This document shows, one piece after another, positions 33,517 to 42,308 of a stretch of 64,000 bases of DNA. Each line of letters opens with the position of its first letter. The stretch's first letter is position 1. Both the position numbers and the translations under genes were made by a program. The notes under the pieces were generated by a model. It searched no databases, had not been told where the DNA came from, and saw nothing but the letters and a program-made list of their open reading frames with translations. Source of the stretch: JBMOPD01 sp049323615 (GTDB lineage Bacteria; Bacillota; Desulfotomaculia; Desulfotomaculales; Desulfocucumaceae); NCBI GenBank assembly GCA_049323615.1, contig JBMOPD010000011.1:1-64000 (forward strand), read 5' to 3'.

Positions 33517-34884
33517 TTGGAAAAGAGAACGCTGCGTTTTCTTTGCCCCAACGGTCATCTGGGTTTTGCCCCCATTAAAACCGGCAGCTTTTACAGGGGA
33601 GTGGAAACAAGGCCGGACTTTATCCTGGCCGACTCGGGCAGCTGCGACATCGGGCCGGTTCCCCTCGGAGAGGACATCTCCACCAGCCCCCTGCAGTGGC
33701 AGAAACATGACCTGGAGCACATGCTGCTGGCCTCCCGCAACCTGGGCGTGCCGATGCTGATAGGGTCCGCCGGGGATACGGGAACCAACAGCCGGGTCGA
33801 TCTCTACATTGAGATTATTAAAGAGCTGGCCCAAAAACATAAAATCCCCAAATTCAGGCTGGGGTATTTCTACTCCGAGGTCGGCAGGGACTACCTGGGG
33901 CAAAAAATTAAGGACGGCAAAACCATTCAGGGATTGGACGGAAGGCCGGACCTTGCCCTGGAGGATATCGGGAAGACGTACCGTGTGGTGGCGGTGGCCG
34001 GGATTCATCCCTACATGCGGCTGCTGGAGATGGGGGCCGATGTGATCATCGGCGGGCGCTCCAGCGATATAGCGATTTTTGCCGCCCCCGCAATCATGGC
34101 CGGTTTCCCCGAAGATTTATCCTATTACCTGGGCAAGGTTCTGGAATGCGCCTCCTTCTGCGCGGAGCCGTATGGCGGAAAGGAATCGGTCATCGGAACC
34201 ATTTCGGAGGAAGACGTGAAAGTGACCGCCATGCACCCGGAGCAGCGGTGCACCGTGGCTTCGGTGGCCGGCCACGCCATGTACGAGCGGGCCAACCCCT
34301 TTTACGAATACGTGTGCGGCGGGATGCTGGACATGACGGAATGCAAATATGAACAGTTCGATGAAAAAACCACCCGCATCACGGGGCCCAAATTTGTCCC
34401 CGCGGAACAGCTGAGGGTCAAGCTGGAAGGCGCGGGAAAGGTGGGCGAAAGGTGTATAGGCATTGCCGGGGTCCGGGACCCCTACACCATCCGGAATATC
34501 GACCGGGTCATCCAGTGGGCCAGGGACCAGGCAAAGGAAAGGTTTGGCGGCACGGATTTCCAGCTGCACTACCACGTGTACGGCAAAAACGGGGTGATGG
34601 GGGACCTGGAGCCGGTAAAAGAAATACGCTCTCACGAACTGTGCGTTATCGTTGAGGGAGTGGCCCCGACCAGGGAGATGGCCGAAGAAGTGACCATGAT
34701 CGGCACCAGGCAGATCTTCTACGCCCGCCTGCCCGAAGTCAAGGGCACCGCCGGAAGCGCCGCCTTCGTGGTTGACGAGGTGCTGCGGGCAACCCCCGCC
34801 TACATCTGGACGGTGAACCACACCGTGCCGGTGGATGACCCCATGGAACTCTTCCCCGTCCACTTGACCGAAGCCGGAGTATAG
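33517..34884 (+). CDS. AtuA-like (DUF1446) protein
   Basis: 455 residues, TTG start with AAAGGAGG upstream. Matches the acyclic-terpene-utilisation AtuA/DUF1446 family by GSAGDTGTNSRVDLY, VAVAGIHPYMRLLEMGADVIIGGRSSDIAI and the extended C-terminal part (CIGIAGVRDPYTIRNIDRV). The biochemical role of AtuA proteins is not firmly known. They occur with acyl-CoA carboxylases or with a DUF4387 protein, as here. No carboxylase subunit is present in this cluster, so terpene catabolism is not supported. Confidence 0.8.
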   Translation: MEKRTLRFLCPNGHLGFAPIKTGSFYRGVETRPDFILADSGSCDIGPVPLGEDISTSPLQWQKHDLEHMLLASRNLGVPMLIGSAGDTGTNSRVDLYIEIIKELAQKHKIPKFRLGYFYSEVGRDYLGQKIKDGKTIQGLDGRPDLALEDIGKTYRVVAVAGIHPYMRLLEMGADVIIGGRSSDIAIFAAPAIMAGFPEDLSYYLGKVLECASFCAEPYGGKESVIGTISEEDVKVTAMHPEQRCTVASVAGHAMYERANPFYEYVCGGMLDMTECKYEQFDEKTTRITGPKFVPAEQLRVKLEGAGKVGERCIGIAGVRDPYTIRNIDRVIQWARDQAKERFGGTDFQLHYHVYGKNGVMGDLEPVKEIRSHELCVIVEGVAPTREMAEEVTMIGTRQIFYARLPEVKGTAGSAAFVVDEVLRATPAYIWTVNHTVPVDDPMELFPVHLTEAGV

Positions 34885-34897
34885 GAGGCGATCTTGG

Positions 34898-35224
34898 GTG
34901 AAAACGGTAAAACTGTCTGAACTGGCGAAAACCATCCGCAGCAAAAACGCCGGCGTTGACAAAATAACATTTGATATAATTTTCCATGCCAAGGATAATT
35001 ATGAAAAGGTTAAAAACAGCGGTGTGATCAGCAAAGAGAGCATCGCCAGGCTCTACGGCATTGACCAGGGAATGATTTCGGATTTTGTGGCCTTCGACCC
35101 CGCCTACGCCATTAAATTTACCATTTACCGCCGCAAGCCCAGCGGCAGCCCCGGGGATTCCGACATTTTCGGCTGCCAGCAATACGCTCCCCTGCTGGAC
35201 ATAGATGTTCCCGTGGCGCCATAG
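34898..35224 (+). CDS. DUF4387 family protein
   Basis: 108 residues, GTG start 13 bases after the AtuA-like gene. Pattern LAKTIRSKNAGVDKITFDIIF ... FVAFDPAYAIKFTIYRRKPSGSPGDSD is that of DUF4387, the usual partner of AtuA-like proteins, sometimes fused to them. The partner pair suggests a two-subunit enzyme acting on a carboxylic acid or its CoA ester. Confidence 0.8.
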   Translation: MKTVKLSELAKTIRSKNAGVDKITFDIIFHAKDNYEKVKNSGVISKESIARLYGIDQGMISDFVAFDPAYAIKFTIYRRKPSGSPGDSDIFGCQQYAPLLDIDVPVAP

Positions 35225-35386
35225 GGCCCCTGCCCGCTTCCCCGCCGGCGCCAAAAGCCCGGCCTGTACCGAAAACATGACCTGCATATCTGCAGTTGTC
35301 GGAAAATAACCAATTTTCTTGAGGAGGTGGGGGATTAAGCTGGCCGGTTTTGACCAACCAATTATATAAAAGGAGGTTAAGAATCG

Positions 35387-36943
35387 ATGTTTAAACGCCT
35401 GCTTTGCCTTCTGGCAATCCCATTACTGTCTGTGGGACTCCTGGCCGGGTGCGGGGGAAAATCCGATCAGCAGGATAAAAAGACTTTGTCGCTGGTGCTG
35501 GACGGGGTGGCCTCGCGCCAACATGAACTGGAGGCGGTGGCCCAGTACCTGAAAAAGGTGGGCGTGGACGCCCAGGTGCGGGTCTGGGAGAAAAACGCCC
35601 TGCTCAATGAAATAAAGGCCGGCAGCCGCCAGGCGTACGCCCAGGACTGGGGCAGCGCCATATTCGACCCCTTTGACCTGGCCGTGCCGAAATTGAAAAC
35701 AAAGGACCGCGGCAACTACTGTTTCTACAGCAACCCCAGGTTTGACGAACTGGTGGAAAAAGGCGCCTTCGGTACCGATGACGGGGAGCGTGAAAAGGCA
35801 TACAAGGAAGCCCAGCAGATCCTTTACCAGGACGCCCCCTGGATTTTCGGCTACTACCAGGACATCATCCAGGGGACAACGGCGGCCGTTCAGGGCTACA
35901 AGCCCGCCATGGACAACCGCATAAACCTGCATGACGTCTACCGCAGCGACGGCCGGGACACCCTGGCGGTGGGCCTGAACATAGACCGCATCCCTTCCCT
36001 GGACCCGGCAAACCACCGGGAGCGGGAGGCCGAAACCGTCATCCGCAACATGTTCGACGGGCTGGTGACCAGGACGCCTGACGGGAAAGTGGTTCCCGAA
36101 ATAGCCGAGTCGTGGAAGCAGCCCGGCCCAAACGTTTATGAATTCACCATCCGTCCCGGGATCAAGTTTCACAACGGCGACCCCCTAAGGGTGGAGGACG
36201 TGGTGTTTACCTTTGAGCGGGTGCTTTCACCCACCGGCATAAGCGGCAAGCAGTCACCCAGAACAGGGCTCCTGGGTCCCCTCCAAAAGATTGAAAAGGT
36301 GGACGGCCGCACTGTGCGGATGACCCTTGACAAGCCCTCCCCGCAGTTCCTGCAGCTGCTGGTGCATACCCAGATAGTGCCGGAAAAGTACATTAAAGCC
36401 GTGGGCGACCAGGGATTCAGTGAAAAACCGGTGGGCTGCGGTCCCTTCAAATTCGTGGAGGGTAAACTGGACTCACAGATTGTGCTGGAGCAATTCAGCG
36501 GCTACTACGGGGGATCGCCCGACCTGCCGCCGGCCAGGCCGGCCCAGCTGAAAAAGGTGGTCTTCAGGATGCTGCCGGAGCCCTCCACCAGGGTGGCGGC
36601 CCTCAAGGCCGGTGAAATCCAGATCGCCGAGGATATCCCGGTGGACGCCATAAAGGACCTGAAAAACGATCCCAATATAAAAATAGTGACCACCCAGGGA
36701 ACCCGGGTGTACATGATTGAGCTGAACAACCAGATAATAACCGACCCGAAAGTCCGCCAGGCGTTGAATCACGCCGTGAACTGGGATGAAATACTCTCCG
36801 CCATTTACAGCGGCCATGCCCACCGGCTGGCCACGGCCTTCCTCCCCAGCGGCTTCGGGTACGACGACAGCCTGAAACCTTACGGTTACGATCCCGACAA
36901 GGCCAAACAGCTGTTAAAAGAAGCCGGATATAAAACACCGTAG
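35387..36943 (+). CDS. Circularly permuted oligopeptide/dipeptide-type ABC substrate-binding lipoprotein
   Basis: 518 residues. Lipoprotein signal with lipobox GLLAGC at about 17-22. In normal family-5 binding proteins the mature chain starts with 'LxVGLxxDPxSLDP...' and ends with 'NPEVD...EAQxIL..DAPWIFLY'. Here the order is reversed: residues ~33-190 hold the normal C-terminal part (LKKVGVDAQVRVWEKNALL; YSNPRFDELVEKG; EAQQILYQDAPWIFGYY), and ~190-518 hold the normal N-terminal part (DTLAVGLNIDRIPSLDPA; ESWKQ; IKFHNGDPLRVEDVVFTFER; VRQALNHAVNWDEIL), stopping at KAKQLLKEAGYKTP. Both halves are complete, so it is a circular permutation, not a truncation. First gene of a complete transporter operon. 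Confidence 0.9.
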   Translation: MFKRLLCLLAIPLLSVGLLAGCGGKSDQQDKKTLSLVLDGVASRQHELEAVAQYLKKVGVDAQVRVWEKNALLNEIKAGSRQAYAQDWGSAIFDPFDLAVPKLKTKDRGNYCFYSNPRFDELVEKGAFGTDDGEREKAYKEAQQILYQDAPWIFGYYQDIIQGTTAAVQGYKPAMDNRINLHDVYRSDGRDTLAVGLNIDRIPSLDPANHREREAETVIRNMFDGLVTRTPDGKVVPEIAESWKQPGPNVYEFTIRPGIKFHNGDPLRVEDVVFTFERVLSPTGISGKQSPRTGLLGPLQKIEKVDGRTVRMTLDKPSPQFLQLLVHTQIVPEKYIKAVGDQGFSEKPVGCGPFKFVEGKLDSQIVLEQFSGYYGGSPDLPPARPAQLKKVVFRMLPEPSTRVAALKAGEIQIAEDIPVDAIKDLKNDPNIKIVTTQGTRVYMIELNNQIITDPKVRQALNHAVNWDEILSAIYSGHAHRLATAFLPSGFGYDDSLKPYGYDPDKAKQLLKEAGYKTP

Positions 36944-37033
36944 ACAGCCCCGCCAGCCTGTCCGGCCCCGGTAGCCTGCCCGCAGCCTGTTCCGGGCAGG
37001 CTACCGGGACGCCGGCGCAAAGAAGGTGTGCAC

Positions 37034-38044
37034 ATGAAAAGCATCAAGGTGCTGCAGCGAATTCTGGAAAGCCTCCCGCTTTTTATCCTGACGGTGGTGG
37101 CCGTCTTTTTCCTGGTGCGCGTCATGCCGGGGGACCCCGTCGATATCATGATGGGCAGCGCGGGAAACGTTTCCCAGGAGCAAATCGAGCAAATGCGCAG
37201 CCAGTTGGGCCTGGATCAGCCGGTTGCCCGGCAGTTTTCCAATTTTGTAAAGGATGCCTTAAAGGGAAACCTCGGCTATTCCATTACCCAGAGCCAAAAG
37301 GTCACCGACCTGCTGCTGGAAACCTTCCCCGCCACCATCGAACTGGCCCTGGGGGCACTGCTTTTCGCCCTGCTGGTGGGCCTGCCGGTGGGCATCTTAT
37401 CGGCCGTCAAGCAGAATTCCTGGCTGGACCGGGTAAGCATGGGGGCGTCTTTCCTGGGCATCTCCATGCCGGCCTTCTGGCTGGGCATCCTGGGAATTTT
37501 AATATTTTCCGTGTCTCTTCACTGGCTGCCCACCTCGGGCCGCCTTGACCCGATGCTGGAACTGCAAAAGGTAACCGGCCTTTTTCTTATCGACAGCATT
37601 ATTACGGGAAACTGGGCGGCGTTTAAAAGCGCCCTGAGCCACCTGGTCCTGCCAGCCGTGACCCTGGGGGCGGAACTGCTGGCCATTGTGGCCAGGATCA
37701 GCCGCTCCAGCATGGTGGAAGCGCTGCGCTACGATTATGTCCAGCTGGCCCGTGCAAAGGGGCTCAAGGAGAGCCGGGTGATCATCAAGCATGCCCTGCC
37801 CAACGCGCTTATTCCCACGGTTACCGTGGTGGGCCTGCAGATGGGGGTTTTGCTGGGCGGCAACATGATCGTGGAAACGGTGTTCGGCTGGCCCGGCTTG
37901 GGGCGGCTGGTGGTCCAGTCCATTTTCGCCAGGGACTACATGGTCATTCAGGGCGCGGTGATACTTTACGGAATAACCTTTATCCTGGCCAACCTGCTGG
38001 TGGATATAGTCTATACATACCTGAACCCGAAGATTTCCCTGTAG
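37034..38044 (+). CDS. dppB: Dipeptide-type ABC transporter permease DppB
   Basis: 336 residues, six membrane segments. N-terminal TM with FFLVRVMPGDPVDIM, and the coupling loop DYVQLARAKGLKESRVIIKHALPNALIP. ATG 37034 has GAAGG just upstream. The intergenic region before it is a direct GC-rich repeat of the binding-protein end and has no terminator. Partner of DppC. Confidence 0.93.
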   Translation: MKSIKVLQRILESLPLFILTVVAVFFLVRVMPGDPVDIMMGSAGNVSQEQIEQMRSQLGLDQPVARQFSNFVKDALKGNLGYSITQSQKVTDLLLETFPATIELALGALLFALLVGLPVGILSAVKQNSWLDRVSMGASFLGISMPAFWLGILGILIFSVSLHWLPTSGRLDPMLELQKVTGLFLIDSIITGNWAAFKSALSHLVLPAVTLGAELLAIVARISRSSMVEALRYDYVQLARAKGLKESRVIIKHALPNALIPTVTVVGLQMGVLLGGNMIVETVFGWPGLGRLVVQSIFARDYMVIQGAVILYGITFILANLLVDIVYTYLNPKISL

Positions 38045-38129
38045 TGATTCATCATTTGCCATGTGTTCCCTGTATCCTGTGGTTTTAAAATGATTCGGCA
38101 TGGAGGTCTGGAATGGAGGTTATGGTGTC

Positions 38130-39050
38130 GTGAAAGAAATGTCCGGGTCCTCAGCACCGCCTTTAACCCCGGCTGCCCGGCCGGCCCGCGGGTCGCCCTG
38201 GAAAAAAGCCTTCAGCGACCTGGCGGCCCACCCCTCCGGCCTGATTGGGGCCGTTATTATACTGTTCTTCCTGCTCATGGCGGTGGCTGCTCCGGCCATG
38301 GCGCCCTATGATCCCACGGAAATGGACCTGCGGGCGCGCCTCACGCCGCCGGCCTGGGCCGACGGGGGATCCGCCAAACACCTTTTGGGCACGGACCAGC
38401 TGGGGCAGGACCTTCTATCAAGGATTATTTACGGCTCCCGGGTGTCCATCAGCGTGGGCCTGCTGTCGGTGTTCATTTCACTGGCCGTGGGGAGCGCCCT
38501 GGGCAGCATCGCCGGGTACTACCGCGGCTGGTTCGACCGGGTTGTATCGCGGGTGGCCGACCTTTTAATGGCTATTCCCTACCTTCTCTTCACCATTTTT
38601 GCCATGGCCATCCTGGGGCCGGGGGTGGGCAACCTGATTATCGCCCTGAGCGTCAAGGCCTGGATTGAGTTTTACCGCCTCTTGCGGGGAGAACTGATTT
38701 CCGAGAAAACCAAGGAGTACGTGGACGCGGCCCGGATGCTCGGGCGGCCCGGACCGGTGATCATTGTCTCGGAGATCCTTCCCAACGTGGTGCACTCCCT
38801 GGTGGTCCTGGGGACGCTGCGCTTGGGCTACATGATCATCATGGAGGCCTCCCTCAGCTTCCTGGGCCTGGGTGTGCCCCCGGAGATACCGGCCTGGGGT
38901 TCGATGATCGCCGCCGGCCGGGACACCCTGATCAATGCCTGGTGGATTTCCACCCTGCCCGGCCTGGCCATACTGACCCTGGTCCTGGGTATCAACCTGC
39001 TCGGGGAAACGCTGCGGGACATCACCGACCCGCGCCTGCAGGGCAGGTAG
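38130..39050 (+). CDS. dppC: Dipeptide-type ABC transporter permease DppC
   Basis: 306 residues from GTG 38130 (GGAGG 10 bases upstream; an earlier ATG at 38100 is possible). N-terminal cytoplasmic proline-rich tail, TM1 (GLIGAVIILFFLLMAVAAPAM), HLLGTDQLGQDLLSRIIYGSR, and the coupling loop EYVDAARMLGRPGPVIIVSEILPNV. It completes the membrane part of the transporter. Confidence 0.92.
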   Translation: MKEMSGSSAPPLTPAARPARGSPWKKAFSDLAAHPSGLIGAVIILFFLLMAVAAPAMAPYDPTEMDLRARLTPPAWADGGSAKHLLGTDQLGQDLLSRIIYGSRVSISVGLLSVFISLAVGSALGSIAGYYRGWFDRVVSRVADLLMAIPYLLFTIFAMAILGPGVGNLIIALSVKAWIEFYRLLRGELISEKTKEYVDAARMLGRPGPVIIVSEILPNVVHSLVVLGTLRLGYMIIMEASLSFLGLGVPPEIPAWGSMIAAGRDTLINAWWISTLPGLAILTLVLGINLLGETLRDITDPRLQGR

Positions 39051-39072
39051 TACGCTAAAAGGTGGTCTTTCA

Positions 39073-40062
39073 ATGCTGGAGATTAATGGGCTGTCTGTAA
39101 GGTTTAAAACCAGACACGGGATTGTCGGGGCTGTAAACGGCGTCTCCCTGACACTGGAAAAAGGGCGGATTTTGGGCATCGTGGGGGAATCCGGGTCCGG
39201 GAAAAGCACTGTCCTGAATGCCATACTCCGCCTGCTGCCGGAAAAAGGGGTTTTTCTGGAGGGCGAAATACTGTACGGGGGAGTAAACCTGTTTAATGTT
39301 TCGCCGGCCAAAATGCGGGATGTGCGCGGCAGGGAGGTTTCCATGATATTCCAGGATCCCATGACCACTTTAAACCCGGTTTACACCGTGGGCAGCCAGA
39401 TAACCGAATCCCTGCGCGTGCACGGCTTCTGCCGCGGCCGGGAAAAGGAAAGGGCCCTGGAGCTGATGCGGGAGGTGGGCATACCGTCCCCCGAAAGCCG
39501 TTACCGGGAGTACCCGCACCAGTTCAGCGGCGGCATGCAGCAGAGGGCGCTGATCGCCATAGCCCTGGCCTGCGAGCCCAAACTGCTGCTGGCCGACGAA
39601 CCCACTACGGCCCTGGACGTAACCATTCAGGCCCAGATCATAGATCTCCTCCGTAAAATCAACCGGACCCACCATACCTCCATCATCCTGGTCACCCATA
39701 ACCTGCCGCTGGCAGCCGAATTGTGCGATGAAATCGCCGTCATGTACGCCGGCCGGATAGTTGAAAAAGGCCCGGCGGAAGTGATCCTGCAGGGCCCCAG
39801 GCACCCATACACCATGGGGCTGCTGAACGCCGTTCCCCTGCCCGGAAAAAATCACGGCGCCCGCCTGGCAACAATTCCCGGCACGGTGCCGGACCTGTCC
39901 GATCCGCCGCCCGGGTGTGTATTTCACCCCCGCTGCCCGCAGGCCGGCGGGGAATGCGCCCGTATTGCACCGGGGCCCGCAGGGGCGGGGAGCCGGCATA
40001 TCCTGTGGTGCCTGAAGGCAGAAAAAGAAGGGGAGGGGCGGCATGAGCCTGCTGGAAGTTAA
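39073..40062 (+). CDS. dppD: Dipeptide-type ABC transporter ATPase DppD
   Basis: 329 residues. Walker A GESGSGKST, Q-loop FQDPMTTLNP, signature QFSGGMQQRALIAIAL, Walker B LLLADEPTTALDVT, and the oligopeptide-family C-terminal cysteine region (PPPGCVFHPRCPQAGGEC) that can hold an Fe-S cluster. The end overlaps dppF by 20 bases. Confidence 0.94.
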   Translation: MLEINGLSVRFKTRHGIVGAVNGVSLTLEKGRILGIVGESGSGKSTVLNAILRLLPEKGVFLEGEILYGGVNLFNVSPAKMRDVRGREVSMIFQDPMTTLNPVYTVGSQITESLRVHGFCRGREKERALELMREVGIPSPESRYREYPHQFSGGMQQRALIAIALACEPKLLLADEPTTALDVTIQAQIIDLLRKINRTHHTSIILVTHNLPLAAELCDEIAVMYAGRIVEKGPAEVILQGPRHPYTMGLLNAVPLPGKNHGARLATIPGTVPDLSDPPPGCVFHPRCPQAGGECARIAPGPAGAGSRHILWCLKAEKEGEGRHEPAGS

Positions 40063-41017
40063 CGGGCTAAAAAAATATTTCCCCGTCCGGACCGGCCTGT
40101 TGGGACGCCTTGCCGGGAGGCGGCCGGCCTGGCTGAAAGCGGTGGACGGCGTGGACATGTCCATCCGGGAGGGAGAAACCCTCGGGCTGGTGGGAGAAAG
40201 CGGGTCGGGGAAAAGCACCCTGGGGAGGACCATCGTGGGCCTGTATGAGGCCACGGCCGGGGAGGTATTTTTTGCCGGAAGGCACGTTGAGCGGCAGACT
40301 GCCCGGGAACGGAAACAGTACCGGCAGGAAGCGCAGATGATCTTCCAAAACCCCTATTCGTCGCTGAATCCCCGTAAAACCGTTAGGCAGATACTGGATG
40401 TGCCGCTGCGCATCCGGCAGGTTCCGGCCAATGATCGCCTGGAACAAATGGAGGAACTGCTGGCCTTGGTGGGGCTGAACAGGTGGCACCTGCACCAATA
40501 CCCGCACCAGTTCAGCGGCGGGCAGCGCCAGCGCATAGGCATAGCCCGGGCCCTGGCCATGAGCCCGAAATTTATCGTCGCCGATGAGCCGGTTTCGGCC
40601 CTGGACGTGTCCATTCAGGCCCAGATCATTAACCTGCTGAAAGACCTGCAGGCGCAGTTTCACCTGACTTACCTGTTTATAGCCCACGATATCAACGTGG
40701 TGCACCATGTCAGCAACCGCATTGCCGTGATGTACCTGGGCAGGGTGGTGGAAATGGCCGGCCGGGACGATCTGCTCTTTCACTCCCGGCACCCGTACAC
40801 AAAAGCGCTTATTTCAGCCATCCCCGAGATCAGCAAGAGCCAGCGGCGGGAAAGGATTCTTCTGGAGGGGGCCATACCCAGCCCGCTCAGCCCGCCTCCG
40901 GGGTGCTGCTTTCAGACCCGCTGCCCGCAGAAAAAAGGGCCGGTATGCGGGGAAATTGTGCCCCGGCTGAAGGACATCGGCGGCAATCACCTGGTGGCCT
41001 GCCATCACTTTACATAG
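40043..41017 (+). CDS. dppF: Dipeptide-type ABC transporter ATPase DppF
   Basis: 324 residues. Walker A GESGSGKST, Q-loop FQNPYSSLNPRKT, signature QFSGGQRQRIGIARAL, Walker B FIVADEPVSALDVS, and C-terminal PPPGCCFQTRCPQKKG. Second ATPase of the transporter started by the permuted binding protein. The frame overlaps dppD. Confidence 0.94.
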   Translation: MSLLEVNGLKKYFPVRTGLLGRLAGRRPAWLKAVDGVDMSIREGETLGLVGESGSGKSTLGRTIVGLYEATAGEVFFAGRHVERQTARERKQYRQEAQMIFQNPYSSLNPRKTVRQILDVPLRIRQVPANDRLEQMEELLALVGLNRWHLHQYPHQFSGGQRQRIGIARALAMSPKFIVADEPVSALDVSIQAQIINLLKDLQAQFHLTYLFIAHDINVVHHVSNRIAVMYLGRVVEMAGRDDLLFHSRHPYTKALISAIPEISKSQRRERILLEGAIPSPLSPPPGCCFQTRCPQKKGPVCGEIVPRLKDIGGNHLVACHHFT

Positions 41018-41034
41018 AGCGGGAGGATGATACA

Positions 41035-41787
41035 TTGCTGCCTTTAATCGGGATCTCCCTTGCTTTTGAAACCAACCCGGAGGACTCCCCAATACCGGGA
41101 TCGGACATTTACTACACCAACCGGGAATATGCCCGGGCCGTCGAACTGGCCGGGGCCGTTCCCGTAATGCTGCCCGCCGTAACGGACCGGCAAATTTTTC
41201 ACGGCCTCCTGGAAAGTATCGACGGGCTGGTTGTTACCGGAGGGGCCAGGCCGCTGCCTCAACATATGCTGTCAGGCCCTTCCCTGCCCGGCTTGAGGGA
41301 GCAAAACCCGGCCCGCTACGACTGTGACTGCCTGCTGATCAAGGAAGCGCTGGGCCGGGGCATGCCCGTCCTGGGAATCTGCCGCGGCCACCAGATGCTG
41401 AACGAAGTGACCGGGGGAAGCTTAATCCCGCGCATCCCCGATCCCCACCCCCACCGCCAGGCGTACGCGCCCAATATGCCGGCCCATGAGGTGGAGATAA
41501 AACCCGGCACAACCGTCCACCGCATTACCGGCCGGCCGATCCTGGCCGTCAACAGCCTGCACCTCCAGGCGGTGGAAAAAACAGGCCCGGGCATGGATAT
41601 CTCCGCCAGGTCAAGGGACGGCATTGCTGAGGCCATTGAAAGCAAAAGCCACCCCTTCGCCCTGGGGGTACAGTTCCACCCGGAAAAAATGGTAGCAGAC
41701 CCCGTTTTTTTAAACTTTTTCAAAGCCCTGGCCGAACACGCCGGGGTATACCGCAAAAAAACAGCCGGACACCGGAGCGGTCAGTAA
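41035..41787 (+). CDS. Class I glutamine-amidotransferase-like hydrolase (PuuD / peptidase C26)
   Basis: 250 residues from TTG 41035 (GGGAGG 8 bases upstream). The nucleophile Cys is in LGICRGHQMLNEV, the His in VQFHPEKMV, and the N-terminal ISLAFETNPEDSPIPGSDIYYTNREYARAVELAG is typical of gamma-glutamyl-GABA hydrolases. It would cut a gamma-glutamyl amide or peptide. Its place after a peptide transporter suggests the transported compound is gamma-glutamyl-linked. Confidence 0.88.
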   Translation: MLPLIGISLAFETNPEDSPIPGSDIYYTNREYARAVELAGAVPVMLPAVTDRQIFHGLLESIDGLVVTGGARPLPQHMLSGPSLPGLREQNPARYDCDCLLIKEALGRGMPVLGICRGHQMLNEVTGGSLIPRIPDPHPHRQAYAPNMPAHEVEIKPGTTVHRITGRPILAVNSLHLQAVEKTGPGMDISARSRDGIAEAIESKSHPFALGVQFHPEKMVADPVFLNFFKALAEHAGVYRKKTAGHRSGQ

Positions 41788-41982
41788 GCCAGATTTAAGA
41801 ATTCAGGGCTCCATGCCGCAAATAAATTTAATTTAGCCGCCACCCTCAATTTCCACCTGCAGCGCCATTTTTAACGCCAGGCCGATAATCAGCAGCGGAC
41901 AAGGCGCCCACTCCCCTTAAAACGACCAAAACCTCTGTTTAGGATATATCTTTTACAGAAGAAATATCTTTACGACGCCGAA

Positions 41983-42009
41983 AAGAAAATATAGTCAATA
42001 TATTTTCTA
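41983..42009. repeat. AT-rich dyad upstream of the KtrB fragment
   Basis: GAAAATATA and TATATTTTC arms around GTCAA. It lies in the 245-base gap between the PuuD-like gene and the KtrB fragment. The remaining part of the gap shows no gene or known riboswitch. Confidence 0.4.
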
Positions 42010-42032
42010 TCATTTGACCAGGAGTGTGAAAA

Positions 42033-42254
42033 TTGGCAGAAAAGATGTCCGCTCTTTCCCGCAACCCCAGGTCCCCGGCATCCCTTACACCGGTTCAGAT
42101 TATAGTCCTGGGATACTTTATATTTACCCTTACGGGAACTGCCCTGCTCAGCCTTCCCTTTTCCAGTCAGCCCGGGGTTGAACTCAGCTTTATCGGCACC
42201 CTATATCATACCACTCCGTATTTTTTCAGGCCTTCCATTATTCCCCACGCATAA
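42033..42254 (+). pseudogene. N-terminal fragment of a TrkH/KtrB potassium transporter
   Basis: 73 residues. The stretch SLTPVQIIVLGYFIFTLTGTALLSLPFSSQP-G..LSFIGTLYHTT is the start of KtrB/TrkH proteins (LTPxQxLVLGFxxxIxxGTLLLSLP, then ALFTATSA). The frame ends after 73 residues in unrelated sequence, while the family has about 440. The 3' end has been removed, probably by deletion up to the CaiB-type gene. Confidence 0.7.
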
Positions 42255-42308
42255 CCTGCTTTTGATATTACTGTTCCTTATTTTACTACATTAAAGTGTT
42301 TATGATTA

